From the NCBI RefSeq assembly GCF_020283565.1, contig NC_060063.1:50149726-50213725 (forward strand): a DNA stretch of 64,000 bases. The letters run 5' to 3'. The position numbers were made by a program, and so were the translations under genes. The stretch comes from Trifolium pratense. Taxonomy: Eukaryota; Streptophyta; Magnoliopsida; Fabales; Fabaceae. The notes beneath the pieces were generated by a model. That model saw only the letters and a program-made list of their open reading frames with translations. It searched no databases and was not told the origin of the DNA. Below are positions 12,319-25,799 of this stretch, piece by piece (the first letter of the stretch is position 1; every line of letters starts with the position of its first letter).

Positions 12319-14526
12319 TGTAACACCCGAACCCATTATTTAAGTAATTCTACCTTTATTAAATCTTTTTCAAAATACGCAACGGAAAATTACAATTTAA
12401 TTTATAGAATATTAGTTCTAGGTATTACACTCCTCTTTACAAAATAATACTAACATGATTATTTAATAAAAACTCGTTTTATACAATATAAATTCCCTTA
12501 TAAAAGATACATTTTTCCAATCTAAATACATGAGTCATGAATGACTCTATATACTATATACAACCCCTTTTCCCGTGTCACAATCAGAGCGGAGCTTCAT
12601 CGACGACTCGACATCGAATACCACAAAATCCTGTAAAATCTGGACCCCCAACGGTCCAGCACATAACACATAAAAGAGAGTTAGACAACATACTCAAAAT
12701 ATAAGTGTAAGTAAAGGGTACTTAAACACTTCTCAATATTCATGCATATATCATACATCTATACATATTCACCAACATCTATCATTCCATTATAATCTAC
12801 CAGACAAATTATAATTCAAACATCACTTATACATCAACAATTATCACATAATCAATCATCCACAAAATACACCAAACATATAGTTTCACGTCGTCTCAGA
12901 CAATACCAAAACATCAACAAATCTCACATAACTCAATTACAAATAGGAATATACATAAAGTTCCTAATGTAATCTAACACCACAAATACATTGTTCAGAT
13001 TATGGTCATGACGGACCCTGCGTTGTTCATTTTATAGTCATGACGGACTCTGCTCCTCACATACGGATTAACAATCAACATTTACCAAGTACGTGTCAAA
13101 CATCATTTATCGTAAAATGCACACATAATCCCTAATGCAATCTAATGCTTCACATTCATGCTATGTCCTCTAGACACCTCTAATGCATGTGGTACCATCT
13201 TCTTTATTAGAGTATCTCACCTCTAATATCCTTCTTTATCGGATAAATATAATCCGATATCCTTCTTTATTGGAATATCCAATATCACATATATTCATGA
13301 ATGCATGTATATGTTTTTCATGAATTCACTCACAATCATTTTAATTAGCATTAAGCTCTTCCTTTACTAATGTGGAACACTATCCAACATTACTTCTTTA
13401 TTAAGATAACACTATACCTTAATATACGTCTTTATTAGAATAATATAATTCTAATATCCTTCTTTATTAAGTTGATTAACACCTTAATAACTTCATTTAT
13501 ACTTCATACATGATTAACAATCAATTAACGATTAGCAATGAGCATTATAAGCATCAACATGCATCAACAATCATGTAAGAATAAGACACTGATTTGAAAC
13601 TACATGCAAAGGAAGATAGCAGATGAAAATTGTGAAATCTGCAGTATTTTCGCCTGGGGCGGAAATATTTACGCCTGGGGCGGAAAAACTGCTGAAAGAC
13701 TGGTTACTCTCTGTTCTGCCGTTTCAGGCGAAAATTCTTGCGCCTGGGGCGAAATACTTGCGTTTTCTACACAAAAACGCCCAAAAATCCCATTTTTCAT
13801 GTTATAAATCCCAAAAGAGTTTGTATTCAAGCATAACAAACATGGATAAACACAAAAGGACAGTTCATTTCTCAGATCTACATCATAAACATCGAAAAAG
13901 TAAAGATTGAACACTTTTTCATTAAAACTCTCAAGAACACAAAGTTCTTGAGTTTAATCTTTCATAAACTCGTTTTTTAATCATTAAATCCGTTCATTAA
14001 TCATGTTAAAAGCATGTTAAACATATTAAGAACCTTAGGAACGATTTCCATCAAGAAAATCTGATCTAAGCTAAAACGAAAATGGGGTGGAGGAAGTTCG
14101 GGTGAGGAGAAATCGACATTCTCCCCTTCCTCAGGTCACCCACGAATATGAAATCTACTCTCTTACCTTAGATCGACGAACTCATGAAGATTGCTCCTCG
14201 AATCTCTCCTCCAAGCTTGCCCTAGCTCTCCCCTTCTCTTCCTTCTCTCTAGCTCTCTCCAAGAACAACCAAAAAGGAGACTTTCTCTCACTTCAAGGGC
14301 TAAATAGCGCCCCCCCTTCACAAGTCCACAAGGCCCAATGGGCCTCAAGCCCACCCAATGGGCCTCAAGCCCAATTGGCTTGGCCCAATAACACGTTAAC
14401 TCTCACTACTCGCTTAATAACTAAAGTACTCGATAAATAACTCAAGTTATTAACTTAATTAAAATTCTACGTTAATAAAATATTTTAACAAATAAAAATT
14501 AATAATTTGAAAATTGGGTCGTTACA
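12319..14526 (-). mobile_element. G1 3' LTR
   Basis: The + strand reads TGTAACACCCGAACCC...GGGTCGTTACA. The frames at 13604-13910 and 14087-14440 are incidental to the LTR. Two copies of the GCCTGGGGCGG motif lie at about 13650-13685, against four in the partner LTR. Confidence 0.9.
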
Positions 14527-14540
14527 ACTCTCCCCCACTT
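14527..14540 (-). other. G1 polypurine tract
   Basis: The minus strand reads AAGTGGGGGAGAGT directly against the 3' LTR. Upstream of it (14547-14564) is a hairpin ATTTTCG-AGGG-CGAAAAT identical to the one before the G3 polypurine tract. Confidence 0.85.
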
Positions 14541-14564
14541 AAAGAGATTTTCGCCCTCGAAAAT

Positions 14565-17500
14565 TACGCTACTAAAACAACTCCGGATAACTCCTGTATC
14601 CGACCTTCCAACGAAACGTTCAAAACACTACACATTACCAAGTTTGACAAAATTAGTTTATCCCATCCAACACAATTTTTGTCTATTTATCAACAAGAGA
14701 TCAAGGACGGCCAGTTCCTCAATTTGTCGATAAATATTCAACAATCATGATATCAGCACAAACCATTCTTATCAAACCGCTAAAACATCCACTTCGTACG
14801 AAACATCCATAAACTCACATTCTACGGTACGTATAATGCTACCCACAACAAGTACAATTAATCGAACACACTCCGAAAGATACTCCCGTGGAATACTCCA
14901 CAACTCCACAAATCCTATAAGTCTCTGATTCCCTCATGAGTCACTTAACCATGTTACATCACTTATTCATATTCGAATCTTATTCCAACTTATCACTCGA
15001 TATTTCAATTCCAACAATCACTTGATGACCAACATTCTCAAACTTCATTGACACATGTTAAAAACTACCGTCTCTAACCGTCAAATTCCTTTTCTCACAT
15101 ATCTCCAATCATTGAGTCGAATCCAATACGACTATTTCGTTCCCGAGTAATCTCTCATCCAACCTTTGCATTCCTTAACGCAACCATTTCCTAATACCAC
15201 TCCTCATTAATTCCTTAGTAATTTGCTACTTCAAAATTATACCACCGCCTAAAATTGGTTCTCCAACAATCATCATTTCTATCTCATTGGTTCCAAAACG
15301 ACATCTTCAATTCGCCCACAAATCATCTTGCATTGCAACAAGCATACTATTCTCTGTTTATTCACCCATCGGTTTCTTATTCACCTCCGACCTCTACCAA
15401 TCATCATCTCTCTATGGATAGATATCTTTAAACTCCTCCTTAGTACATTCGATCCCAAAATCAAACTCTTGAATTAAATCTACAAGCTCCAAATATTCGC
15501 CATACGATCTAATTCTAATATGACATCTCTAGAAAATTTCTAAAATTCTCGTCCAAAAAAAAAACATTTTAAGTTATAAACCAAGTCACTACCGCTCATC
15601 CATGATGAAACAATCTAAAATCCTTTACTTCATTGTCACCGATTACGACCATACTACATCAACATCCACGATGCATCTAACAAAACTAGTCTCTACCAAC
15701 TCTTCCATTCCATGAATTCAATTTCCTAGTAAACACTTACTCACTCTTATCTTGTGGGCACTACAAAATGCTCTCCAACACTTACCTTAGGCATCGCCTT
15801 CAACTCCTTACTATATGTGCTCAAACACAACATCTACTCACATGTGCGGTAATCCTTTTCGCAACTCTCACCTAACACAAGTCACTTCCAACATGACCCC
15901 CTATTACTCATTCTCTGCACGTTCTTCAACGGCTATCTTTCTTATTTCTAATCATTCTAAAATGTTACTACTCACTTAGCTTCATCTCAACTTCCAAGAC
16001 TCTACGTTCTCATTCAACACGTGACACCAATTGTCCGGTCATTATCCAAATCCAATTACTCTTTCTTCGACAAGCCTCTCACAAAATCCTTCGAATCGTT
16101 ATCCTACTTCCATCTTCGAATTAACTCGACTACTCATACCACTCTTACTTTCAACGATTCAACAAGCATATCAATCCTATTATGATATCTCCTAATTTCA
16201 TCCTCATCTACTTTAAAACCTACTTCCCTTCCTTGATTAATTAACACCAATGGTTCACTAATCTTCACATCTCTTTCTCTAAGCCTCTCAAATCTCTTCT
16301 GAAAATCACTTCACACACTAGACTTAGAATTCCAAATTGTCCAACCAATTCAACCTACTACCAAATGCACGATTCACGTACCACTTCTTACTCAAGAATC
16401 CTAATCACTCCCTCTTCTTCATATTCGACTCCTTTCGATCTAACAGATACTTCATCTTTGGTCCACAAAACACGCCTCCATACTTTTAGTGCAACACACG
16501 ATCTCCAACCGTTCCGATTACTCTTCATCTCACTTAACCAATCTCACTAACTCCCTACGGCGAAACACTTAGTCTGACAACTTCTCTTCTAGTAGTTTCT
16601 CACAACTTGTTGCTCCCATTCATTCCACTTCGAACAACGTCACCACTTCCTGAATATTCCGCTTCAAGAACATCTCTACTCATCTCATCTTCTCACGTTC
16701 GAAACATCTCGGAGGGACATAACCTTCTCCCCCACTTATCTCAAACCCACCTACACTCTTCCACTATAACTTCTAGTGCTCACACCTAACGGTTCTATCG
16801 TCTCTAAACATATTCTTCCTAAGAAGAAACTAGTATCGACATCGTTTACACGCATGTCGCATACAAGGGACAAAACCTAACCCACGATACCTAAACACTC
16901 ACACAAAATCATGCAAGCATCCAAGTAACCTATACTTCCCTCACTTTTCAAAGTTAGGAAATCGAAACAACACAAGAAAAATGATCATTGCATAGCAATA
17001 ATTCATATTCACATTTATTCTAGTCCTAACAAACACAAGAAGGCAAGAATTTCACATCCAATCAACTTAGGATACAACATCAACAAAATAAAATTTCTTG
17101 TCTGGCTCCCTCGCTTAGCAAAAGCTAGCGAGCTCCCGGCGAGACAAGTCAAAAACATTCACAGGATTTAGCAAGACTTAGCGAGACTCAGCGAGGTTCA
17201 TTCTTCGCCTAGCGAGCACATCCAAAAATCTGGGTGCTCTGCTACGGTTTTGAACTTACGCTCACTAAACTCTCGTTTTCTCGACTCACTAATCCACAAA
17301 ATCCAAAACATCAAGCATATAACATCTTTATATACTTGAAAGTAAAACTAGAATCATGCATCAATAATCACAACATAGAATTATGAGATCTTCATGTTTT
17401 TACTCATAAAACGCATGACAATTCGAGTTCCTAGTAATCATCTAGCACATGTTATAAACAAACATATAACAACACACACTAGGATTCACTAACATCCTAC

Positions 17501-17620
17501 TCTTCTCACTTTCATGAAAAATTTTAGTTTTCACTTAAAAGAAAATAATTTTATATTTTCACCAAAATCTTCATCATCAAGAAATAATATTAGTTTTTAA
17601 AATTATTTCAAATCATTACC
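14565..17620 (-). other. G1 interior, no coding capacity seen
   Basis: AT-rich, C-rich-on-plus DNA with stops in every frame. The longest frames (16365-16550, 16607-16789) have no recognisable domains. A patch at 17100-17220 holds several GCGAG/GCTAGCGAG motifs related to the GCTCGC array in the G3 LTR. Confidence 0.65.
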
Positions 17621-17710
17621 ACATGCAGTTTTATATCATGCCGGATCGTCACATGCAGTTTTATATCATGCCGGATTATCACATGCAGTTTTATATCATG
17701 CCGGATCGTC
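17621..17710. repeat. Three head-to-tail 30 bp repeats in the G1 leader
   Basis: The unit begins ACATGCAGTTTTATATCATG and ends CCGGATCGTC. Copies lie at 17621, 17651 and 17681. The middle copy differs by two bases (CCGGATTATC). The location is about 300-400 bp inside the PBS, in the 5' leader of the minus-strand transcript. Confidence 0.92.
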
Positions 17711-18009
17711 AACAATTAGCAAATAAGCATCAATCAATCAAGTTTAAACTACACAAAGGTTAAACTCTAAGCATATACAACTATTATAAACATAGAAGTA
17801 TAGTACTCACACCACTACTCAACAAAAGAATGGATCGATTAATCCAATTCACACCACTCATAGTTCCTAAATGAACAACATAAGTGATTTCACAAAACAA
17901 ACACAACAAAATTGTTAGACAAACACGACTGACACACAATACTCACTTGGTCTGACTGCACAGACCTGCTCTGATCGACACATAACCCACACAGCCCGAA
18001 GACAACGGG

Positions 18010-18021
18010 GCTCTGATACCA
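18010..18021 (-). other. G1 primer-binding site
   Basis: The + strand reads GCTCTGATACCA, so the minus strand carries TGGTATCAGAGC, complementary to initiator-methionine tRNA, two bases from the 5' LTR. Confidence 0.92.
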
Positions 18022-18023
18022 AT

Positions 18024-20254
18024 TGTAACACCCGAACCCATTATTTAAGTAATTCTACCTTTATTAAATCTTTTTCAAAATACGCAACGGAAAATTACAA
18101 TTTAATTTATAGAATATTAGTTCTAGGTATTACACTCCTCTTTACAAAATAATACTAACATGATTATTTAATAAAAACTCGTTTTATACAATATAAATTC
18201 CCTTATAAAAGATACATTTTTCCAATCTAAATACATGAGTCATGAATGACTCTATATACTATATACAACCCCTTTTCCCGTGTCACAATCAGAGCGGAGC
18301 TTCATCGACGACTCGACATCGAATACCACAAAATCCTGTAAAATCTGGACCCCCAACGGTCCAGCACATAACACATAAAAGAGAGTTAGACAACATACTC
18401 AAAATATAAGTGTAAGTAAAGGGTACTTAAACACTTCTCAATATTCATGCATATATCATACATCTATACATATTCACCAACATCTATCATTCCATTATAA
18501 TCTACCAGACAAATTATAATTCAAACATCACTTATACATCAACAATTATCACATAATCAATCATCCACAAAATACACCAAACATATAGTTTCACGTCGTC
18601 TCAGACAATACCAAAACATCAACAAATCTCACATAACTCAATTACAAATAGGAATATACATAAAGTTCCTAATGTAATCTAACACCACAAATACATTGTT
18701 CAGATTATGGTCATGACGGACCCTGCGTTGTTCATTTTATAGTCATGACGGACTCTGCTCCTCACATACGGATTAACAATCAACATTTACCAAGTACGTG
18801 TCAAACATCATTTATCGTAAAATGCACACATAATCCCTAATGCAATCTAATGCTTCACATTCATGCTATGTCCTCTAGACACCTCTAATGCATGTGGTAC
18901 CATCTTCTTTATTAGAGTATCTCACCTCTAATATCCTTCTTTATCGGATAAATATAATCCGATATCCTTCTTTATTGGAATATCCAATATCACATATATT
19001 CATGAATGCATGTATATGTTTTTCATGAATTCACTCACAATCATTTTAATTAGCATTAAGCTCTTCCTTTACTAATGTGGAACACTATCCAACATTACTT
19101 CTTTATTAAGATAACACTATACCTTAATATACGTCTTTATTAGAATAATATAATTCTAATATCCTTCTTTATTAAGTTGATTAACACCTTAATATACTTC
19201 ATTTATACTTCATACATGATTAACAATCAATTAACGATTAGCAATGAGCATTATAAGCATCAACATGCATCAACAATCATGTAAGAATAAGACACTGATT
19301 TGAAACTACATGCAAAGGAAGATAGCAGATGAAAATTGTGAAATCTGCAGTATTTTCGCCTGGGGCGGAAATATTTACGCCTGGGGCGAAATATTTACGC
19401 CTGAGGTGGAAATATTTACGCCTGGGGCGGAAAAACTGCTGAAAGACTGGTTACTCTCTGTTCTGCCGTTTCAGGCGAAAATTCTTGCGCCTGGGGCGAA
19501 ATACTTGCGTTTTCTACACAAAAACGCCCAAAAATCCCATTTTTCATGTTATAAATCCCAAAAGAGTTTGTATTCAAGCATAACAAACATGGATAAACAC
19601 AAAAGGACAGTTCATTTCTCAGATCTACATCATAAACATCGAAAAAGTAAAGATTGAACACTTTTTCATTAAAACTCTCAAGAACACAAAGTTCTTGAGT
19701 TTAATCTTTCATAAACTCGTTTTTTAATCATTAAATCCGTTCATTAATCATGTTAAAAGCATGTTAAACATATTAAGAACCTTAGGAACGATTTCCATCA
19801 AGAAAATCTGATCTAAGCTAAAACGAAAATGGGGTGGAGGAAGTTCGGGTGAGGAGAAATCGACATTCTCCCCTTCCTCGGGTCACCCACGAATATGAAA
19901 TCTACTCTCTTACCTTAGATCGACGAACTCACGAAGATTGCTCCTCGAATCTCTCCTCCAAGCTTGCCCTAGCTCTCCCCTTCTCTTCCTTCTCTCTAGC
20001 TCTCTCCAAGAACAACCAAAAAGTGAGACTTTCTCTCACTTCAAGGGCTAAATAGCACCCCCCCTTCACAAGTCCACAAGGCCCAATGAGCCTCAAGCCC
20101 AATTGGCTTGGCCCAATAACACGTTAACTCTCACTACTCGCTTAATAACTAAAGTACTCGATAAATAACTCAAGTTATTAACTTAATTAAAATTCTACGT
20201 TAATAAAATATTTTAACACATAAAAATTAATAATTTGAAAATTGGGTCGTTACA
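18024..20254 (-). mobile_element. G1 5' LTR
   Basis: Almost identical to the 3' LTR. It has about 41 extra bases of the GC-rich motif array (19360-19435, four motif copies) and lacks a 19 bp duplication seen near 14340 in the partner. Confidence 0.9.
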
Positions 20255-21332
20255 CTGCCTACTCTGGGGGATACCAATCCAGGAAGAAAATCCACTAATA
20301 GCTCTAGTCATTAAGACCTCCAGCAAACCCTTTGAATTTACATCTTACACTAAGACCTCCAGCAAACCCTCGGTTTACGTCTTATACTAAGACCTCCAGC
20401 AAATCCTAGGTTTACGCCTTATGACCTCGACACTACTCATGCAACTTCTGCCTAGGAACTCCTAGACATGAGATCCCATCTCACTTCCACACAATCAACA
20501 CAACCTGTGTTGTTCATATAATGTTGAATACAATGTGGTGACAATCACTGTGACATATTTTACTCTTGCTTAAAAGCTTCGAGTAAATCACACACAGTTA
20601 ACTCCGTACTTCAAAGCTTAGGAGTAACCTTAAAACATTACAACTCAATAAAACACCGTCCTACTCAAGTATTAAACCAATACGTGAGAGGCTCACAAAC
20701 ACTATCTCATTGCTTAAAAGCTTCAGAGATATTACAATACTCTACTCATTACCTAAAGGTTTCTGAGTGAGGACATAGTGACCATCTCACAACCCGAGTG
20801 GTTCACTTACACCAACTCTCCTAGAGAGTGGCTTAAAGACACGAAACCCTAAAGACTACATCTTTGATGAATAATGGTTTCGGTTCATAAAATATTGGTC
20901 TTGAGTCTTCTTTATATAGACAGAGCTAGCACACTCCTGATCTTCCAAGATAAGCTTCAGAACACAGCTGGTCTTTGAGTCACGTCCAGCTAAGCAAATC
21001 AGACCTTAATAAAAACTTTCCTAAAATGGTTGATCCTCTTTAGGAAATAAACAATGTGTTAATCATTCCATTAAGTCATGATAAGAACATATCTTCACTA
21101 ATAACGTCTTGATCAGATCAAATCTTGATATACACGTTTGTAGAGTGGATTTCCATATATAGCAGATACGTGTAATAAATGCGTGAGATTTGGGCAATCT
21201 GACTGTCGTACCCAAACATGTTACAACATTTGGTCCAACATCTTTTGTACCCAACATGTTGAAACATTTGGTCCAACATCTTGCTTGTATATTTGTTTTA
21301 GCAAAATGAGGCCAACACACAAATATCCAACA

Positions 21333-21783
21333 ATCTCCCCCTTTGGCAATTTTTGGCTAAAACAACTTCAGCCCATTAATTATCATAGAGAGATTTAAAA
21401 ACCATACAATACTTCAAGTCAATGTGAGCACACAAATATGAAGGAAGGTAGAACATCTTCTATGTTACTTTCAAAAGAATTCCTCAAATGAAAATAACGC
21501 ACAGGGTAAAGAAATAAACTTTACCAAAAACCATCAGAGGCATACACAACAGCGGAATCATAACCAACTTAGCTTCATCCTTCAGTAGAGAGAAATAAAC
21601 TCTCACAAGCACACTTGGAAAAAATAAATTCCCACATCAGCATCAAGATGTTTCAACATTTTGTAGCGCATCATAACATCCATACATTAAGCACACATAG
21701 GCAGAGAACTTGATATTGCATTACTCCCCCTTAATATCAGATCAGAGAAAACATATTTTTGCTCCCCCTAAATTCATGCATGT
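21333..21783 (-). other. M1 polypurine tract and 3' untranslated region
   Basis: The minus strand reads CCAAAGGGGGAGATT next to the LTR. Further PPT-like runs of CCCCC on the + strand occur at about 21725 (CTCCCCCTTAATATC) and 21760 (CTCCCCCTAAATTC), as in C2. No ORF. The segment continues at 38523 once C2 is removed; CATGT at 21779-21783 is one copy of C2's TSD. Confidence 0.75.
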
Positions 21784-22613
21784 TGTTGGTGTTTTGATTG
21801 GCTACATTTTTGCAAAAGCCAACCAGCCAGATGTTGGACTGAGGTGCTGTAGCATCATAGTACAGCATCCTGATGTTCTGTTTTAGTGCAGAATTTTTAT
21901 TTCAAATCTCAGTCAAGATTTGCTTCAATTATATATTCAAGCACGTGCGCCTGGGCAAAACGAGCCTTGCTCAGCAAGTTTTATTGAAGTCGGCTGAAGG
22001 AATATTATTTAAAACAAAAATATAATTATATTATATTTTTGCGCTTTTTTTTTGTTTGGTAACACATGAAACAAAACAAATTATATTTCTGGAAATAATA
22101 TAGGGTTGGCCGCAATTCCTACAGCTGTATTTGTCTGAAGACCTAGCTTGCACATCAAGACAATTGAAGACTATAAATATGTGAAGCCTCAAGCCATTCT
22201 ACTCATGTATTCTAAACCGTGTTCTTTACAAAGTGTGAGTTTTTAGGGTTTAGAGTTTGTGTCTTTTGTCAGCCTTTCTTGTGTCAATTTGATGCAAGTT
22301 TAGGACTGTGTTTTGGTTGTTAATTGTAAACTACTCCTAAGCTTTGAAGCACGGAGTTAGTGTGTGTGATTCACTCATAAGCTTTTAAGCAAGAGTGTGG
22401 TCTAGTTTCTAGAAGAGTGTCTCTGTAACATCCCAAAAATTTATATTTATTTTTATTATAAATTTATTAATTATGATTTTTTTCCATCCTATTTATTTTA
22501 ATAAATTAGTAATGTTAATAAATATTTGTATAACCTATGTATATACTATATTTCTAGTAGGTGGCGTGACATGTCTTGTGACAGATGTTCATGACTTAAA
22601 TTTTAATTGAGGA

Positions 22614-22670
<57 letters not shown>

Positions 22671-23765
22671 TTTACTATTTATTATTCATCAAGCTATACA
22701 TAGAAACCAATACTCCAACCTTTTATCCTTGCCACGGCATTTTCTTTGATTGACCAATTAAATGTATTTGATGACTTTGTCTAGAGTTTAATGAGTTGTT
22801 TGCAAATAATTAAAGGTATTGATAATTCCTCACCATATGTGACTCACGATGACTAATTTCTTGTTTAAATTCATTTTAGTCAAACATGTCAATAAAGATA
22901 GTTTAAATTCATTCTGTTGAATGAGGCTTTTATGATCAATATAAAGAGGTTGGTCCTCTCTCCCTCTCCCAAAAACTCACGCCATCTCTCTCTCACTAAC
23001 ACTTGATCATACTCCATACTCCAATTGAACACATCCTCTTTGCATACAAACTTTTCTAAGCTTTTGAAAAGACACCTCCTTCTCGATATCGTGGAAGTCA
23101 TGAGCTATTGTCCTTCCTTGTAATGTCCATAGTAGACCATTAGAATTCGTGGCAAGGTGTTCCTTTGTAAGTAAAGTACCTAAGGTAAGGGCAGTTTCCT
23201 CCATACAAGTTACTATGCATGAATTTGGTTGTATTGAAATATTGTATGATGATAGCCATGTGTGTGTTTTTTTAAAAATATTTGTGAATACATGATTTTT
23301 GAAATATTAGTGATGGTGTGAGTAGACATGGCATGAACATTCATTTTTGTATGTGGTGCTCCAGCCTTTTTGTGTAAGGGGGTACGTGATTATCTTATTT
23401 TTGTGGTGCTCCGGCCTTGTGCGTAAGGGGGTACGTGATTTTTTTTTTTTTGTGGTGCTCCAGCCTTGTGCGTAAGGGGGTACGTGACTTTCCCCATTGG
23501 TATGGGTGACTATATCCGGATCATTTAGAATATGAGCATGCATTGTGTTATTATTTTCAATGGTGTTTATGTGTGCTTTGATTTATGCTATATTTTATAC
23601 GGCTAAGTTGTGTTTGGTTTTCTTGATATGGGCGATGGGAAAAGAATACTGACCCTTACCACTACAGGTACAAAGCTTGAAGATGAGTATTGTTGGTGTG
23701 ATGAATCGTTGCGTGCGCGGGGAAACAAAAGAGGGTTTTTGTTTAAATGTAATCTAAATATTTGA

Positions 23766-25799
23766 TGTAACGACCCAAATTTATTATTCACTATTTAAGT
23801 GTTTAATTATTTAGTGATGTGGTTTTTAAGTAAGATAGTAACTTTAAGTTATTTATCGAGAGTTTTAGTTAACGCGCGAGTTAGTGAGAGTTAACGCGAG
23901 TTGGGCCAAGTTAGTGGGTTTGAGGCCCAATGGGCCTTGTCTCACGAGTGGGGGGCGCTACTTATAGCCCATTAGAGAGAGAAAGTTTCATTTTTCTTGT
24001 TCTTGGGAGAAGTAGAGAGAAGGGAGAGCAAGAGGAGAGCTAGAGCAAGAGCTTGGAGGAGGGATTCGAGGAGCAATCTTCGTGAGTTCGTCGATCCAAG
24101 GTAAGAGAGTAGATTTCATATTCGTGGGTGACTCGAGGAAGGGGAGAATGTCGATTTCTCCTCACCCGAACTTCCTCCACCCCATTTTCGTTTTAGCTTA
24201 GAACGGATTTTCTTGATGGAAATCGTTCCTAAGGTTCTTAATATGTTTAACATGCTTTTAACATGATTAATGGACGGATTTAATGGTTAAAAAACGAGTT
24301 TATGAAAGATTAAACTCAAGAACTTTGTGTTCTTGAGAGTTTTGATGAAAAAGTGTTCAATCTTTACTTTTTCGATGTTTATGATGTGGATCTGAGAAAT
24401 GAACTGTCCTTTTGTGTTTATCCATGTTTGTTATGCTTGAATACAAACTCTTTTGGGATTTATAACATGAAAAATGGGATTTTTGGGCGATTTGGTGTAG
24501 AAAACGCAAGTATTTCGCCCCAGGCGCCAGAATTTCGCCTGAAACGGCAGAACAGAGAGCAAACCAGTTACTTCAGGAATTTTTCCGCCCCAGGCGAAAA
24601 TACTGCAGATTTCACAAATTTTCATCTGCTATGTTCCTTTGCATGTAGTTTCAAATCAGTGTCTTATTCTTACATGATTGTTGATGCATGTTGATGCTTA
24701 TAATGCTCATTGCTAATCGTTAATTGATTGTTAATCATGTATGAAGTATAAATGAAGTATATTAAGGTGTTAATCAACTTAATAAAGAAGGATATTAGAA
24801 TTATGTTATTCTAATAAAGACGTATATTATGGTATAGTGTTATCTTAATAAAGACGAAATGTCGGATAGTGTTCCACATTATAAATGACGAGCAAAATGC
24901 TAATTGTGTGAGTGTGAATTCATGAATTATATACATGCATTCATGAATTGTTGTTGTATATTGGATATTCCAATAAAGACGGATATCGGATTATATTTAT
25001 CCGATAAAGACGAATATTAGAGGTGAGATACTCTAATAAAGACGATGGTACCACATGCATTAGATATGTCTAGGGGACATAGCATGAAGATTGTGGCATT
25101 AGATTGCATTAGGATATGTGTACATTATTTGATATTTGATATGTGACACATATGTTTGGAATTTGTGATAATTGTCTATGTGTGTTAGACTTGTTGTATG
25201 TGTTGATTGTCCGATGATTATAAATGTAATTGGCTTCAAGTGCTTGAGGATTATGTTTGATATTTGATTATAACTTCTAGTAGTTTATAATTAAATGAGA
25301 TTAATGAAGTATATGCATGATATATGAATATGCATGAATGATGGTGATGTATATGTATAATGTATGATTATGCATGATTGGTGATGAAGTGTTTAAGTAC
25401 CATTTACTTACACTTGTATATTTTGAGTATGTTGTCTAACTCTCTTTTATGTGTTATGTGCTGGACCGTTGGGGGTCCAGATTTTACAGGATTTTGTGGT
25501 ATTCGATGTCGAGTCGTCGGTGAAGCTCCGTTCTGATTGTGACACGGGAAAAGGGGTTTTATATTGTATATAGAGTCTCCTTATCTAGGTTGTTTTGTAT
25601 AATCAATAAATATATTATTTGATTTAAGATTTGTATAAACAAGTATTTTACTAATTAACTACATTAGTATTATTTTGATTGAAGAGTGTAATGCTCGAAC
25701 CTCGACTTTTATAATAACAAACTTTGATTTTTCGCCGCGTATTTTGAAAAAGATTTTACTAAAGGTAGAAATATTTAAATAATGGGTTTGGGTGTTACA
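23766..25799 (+). mobile_element. Solo LTR of the TGTAACGACC chromovirus family inside G2's 5' LTR
   Basis: It runs TGTAACGACCCAAATT...GGGTTTGGGTGTTACA, 2034 bp, with TSD TTTGA at 23761-23765 and 25800-25804. The intact site is visible in G2's 3' LTR (around 29868-29880). It is the same family as the G1 LTRs in opposite orientation and as the first part of the G3 LTR. Confidence 0.93.
24764..25050 (+). repeat. Hairpin array with constant AAAGACG linkers in the LTR
   Basis: Successive inverted repeats are separated by AATAAAGACG or AATAAAGAAG. Examples are ATTAGAAT/ATTCTAAT at 24793-24814, ATTGGA/TCCAAT near 24959-24973, TATCGGAT/ATCCGATA at 24983-25005 and ATTAGAG/CTCTAAT at about 25015-25036. 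Equivalent arrays exist in both G1 LTRs (13203-13500 and 18908-19205, minus sense) and in the G3 LTR (47370-47600). Confidence 0.8.

Larger units (their letters stand above)
12319..20254 (-). mobile_element. G1: non-autonomous chromovirus-type element, 7.9 kb
   Basis: Two LTRs (12319-14526 and 18024-20254) flank a 3.5 kb interior with PBS and PPT in correct minus-strand places. The flanks read CTGCG (12314-12318) and CTGCC (20255-20259), a 5 bp TSD with one mismatch. The LTRs differ by few substitutions plus three length changes, so insertion is recent. No ORF over about 80 codons exists in the interior and no gag, RT or integrase motif can be read, so transposition proteins must have come from another element. 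G3 is a plausible relative, since the LTR and 3' terminus match. Confidence 0.88.
12074..21332 (-). mobile_element. 3' LTR of minus-strand Sirevirus M1, split by G1
   Basis: On the minus strand the LTR starts TGTTGGATATTTGTG at 21332, just after a GGGGGAGAT polypurine tract, and ends CCAGAATTTCA at 12074. Its two parts are 12074-12318 and 20255-21332, about 1.32 kb without the inserted G1. A stretch near 20260-20290 aligns with the 'tatcccccagagtagg' region of the C2 LTR, so M1 and C2 are related families. TSD candidate on the left is CATTT (12069-12073); the partner is missing because M1's 5' side is truncated. Confidence 0.82.

Noticed and set aside
13604..13914. Overlapping frames on both strands of the G1 LTR, repeated at 19310-19661 and 24353-24694
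   Set aside because: Their recurrence reflects LTR homology; stops and lengths differ between copies.
14087..14440. 117-codon frame in the G1 LTR (relative at 19834-20055)
   Set aside because: It lies in LTR sequence shared by all copies, changes length between the two LTRs of one element and has no recognisable domain.
22889..23204. Minus frames repeated at 28996-29311
   Set aside because: Identical because they lie in the two LTRs of G2; no domain and no start context.
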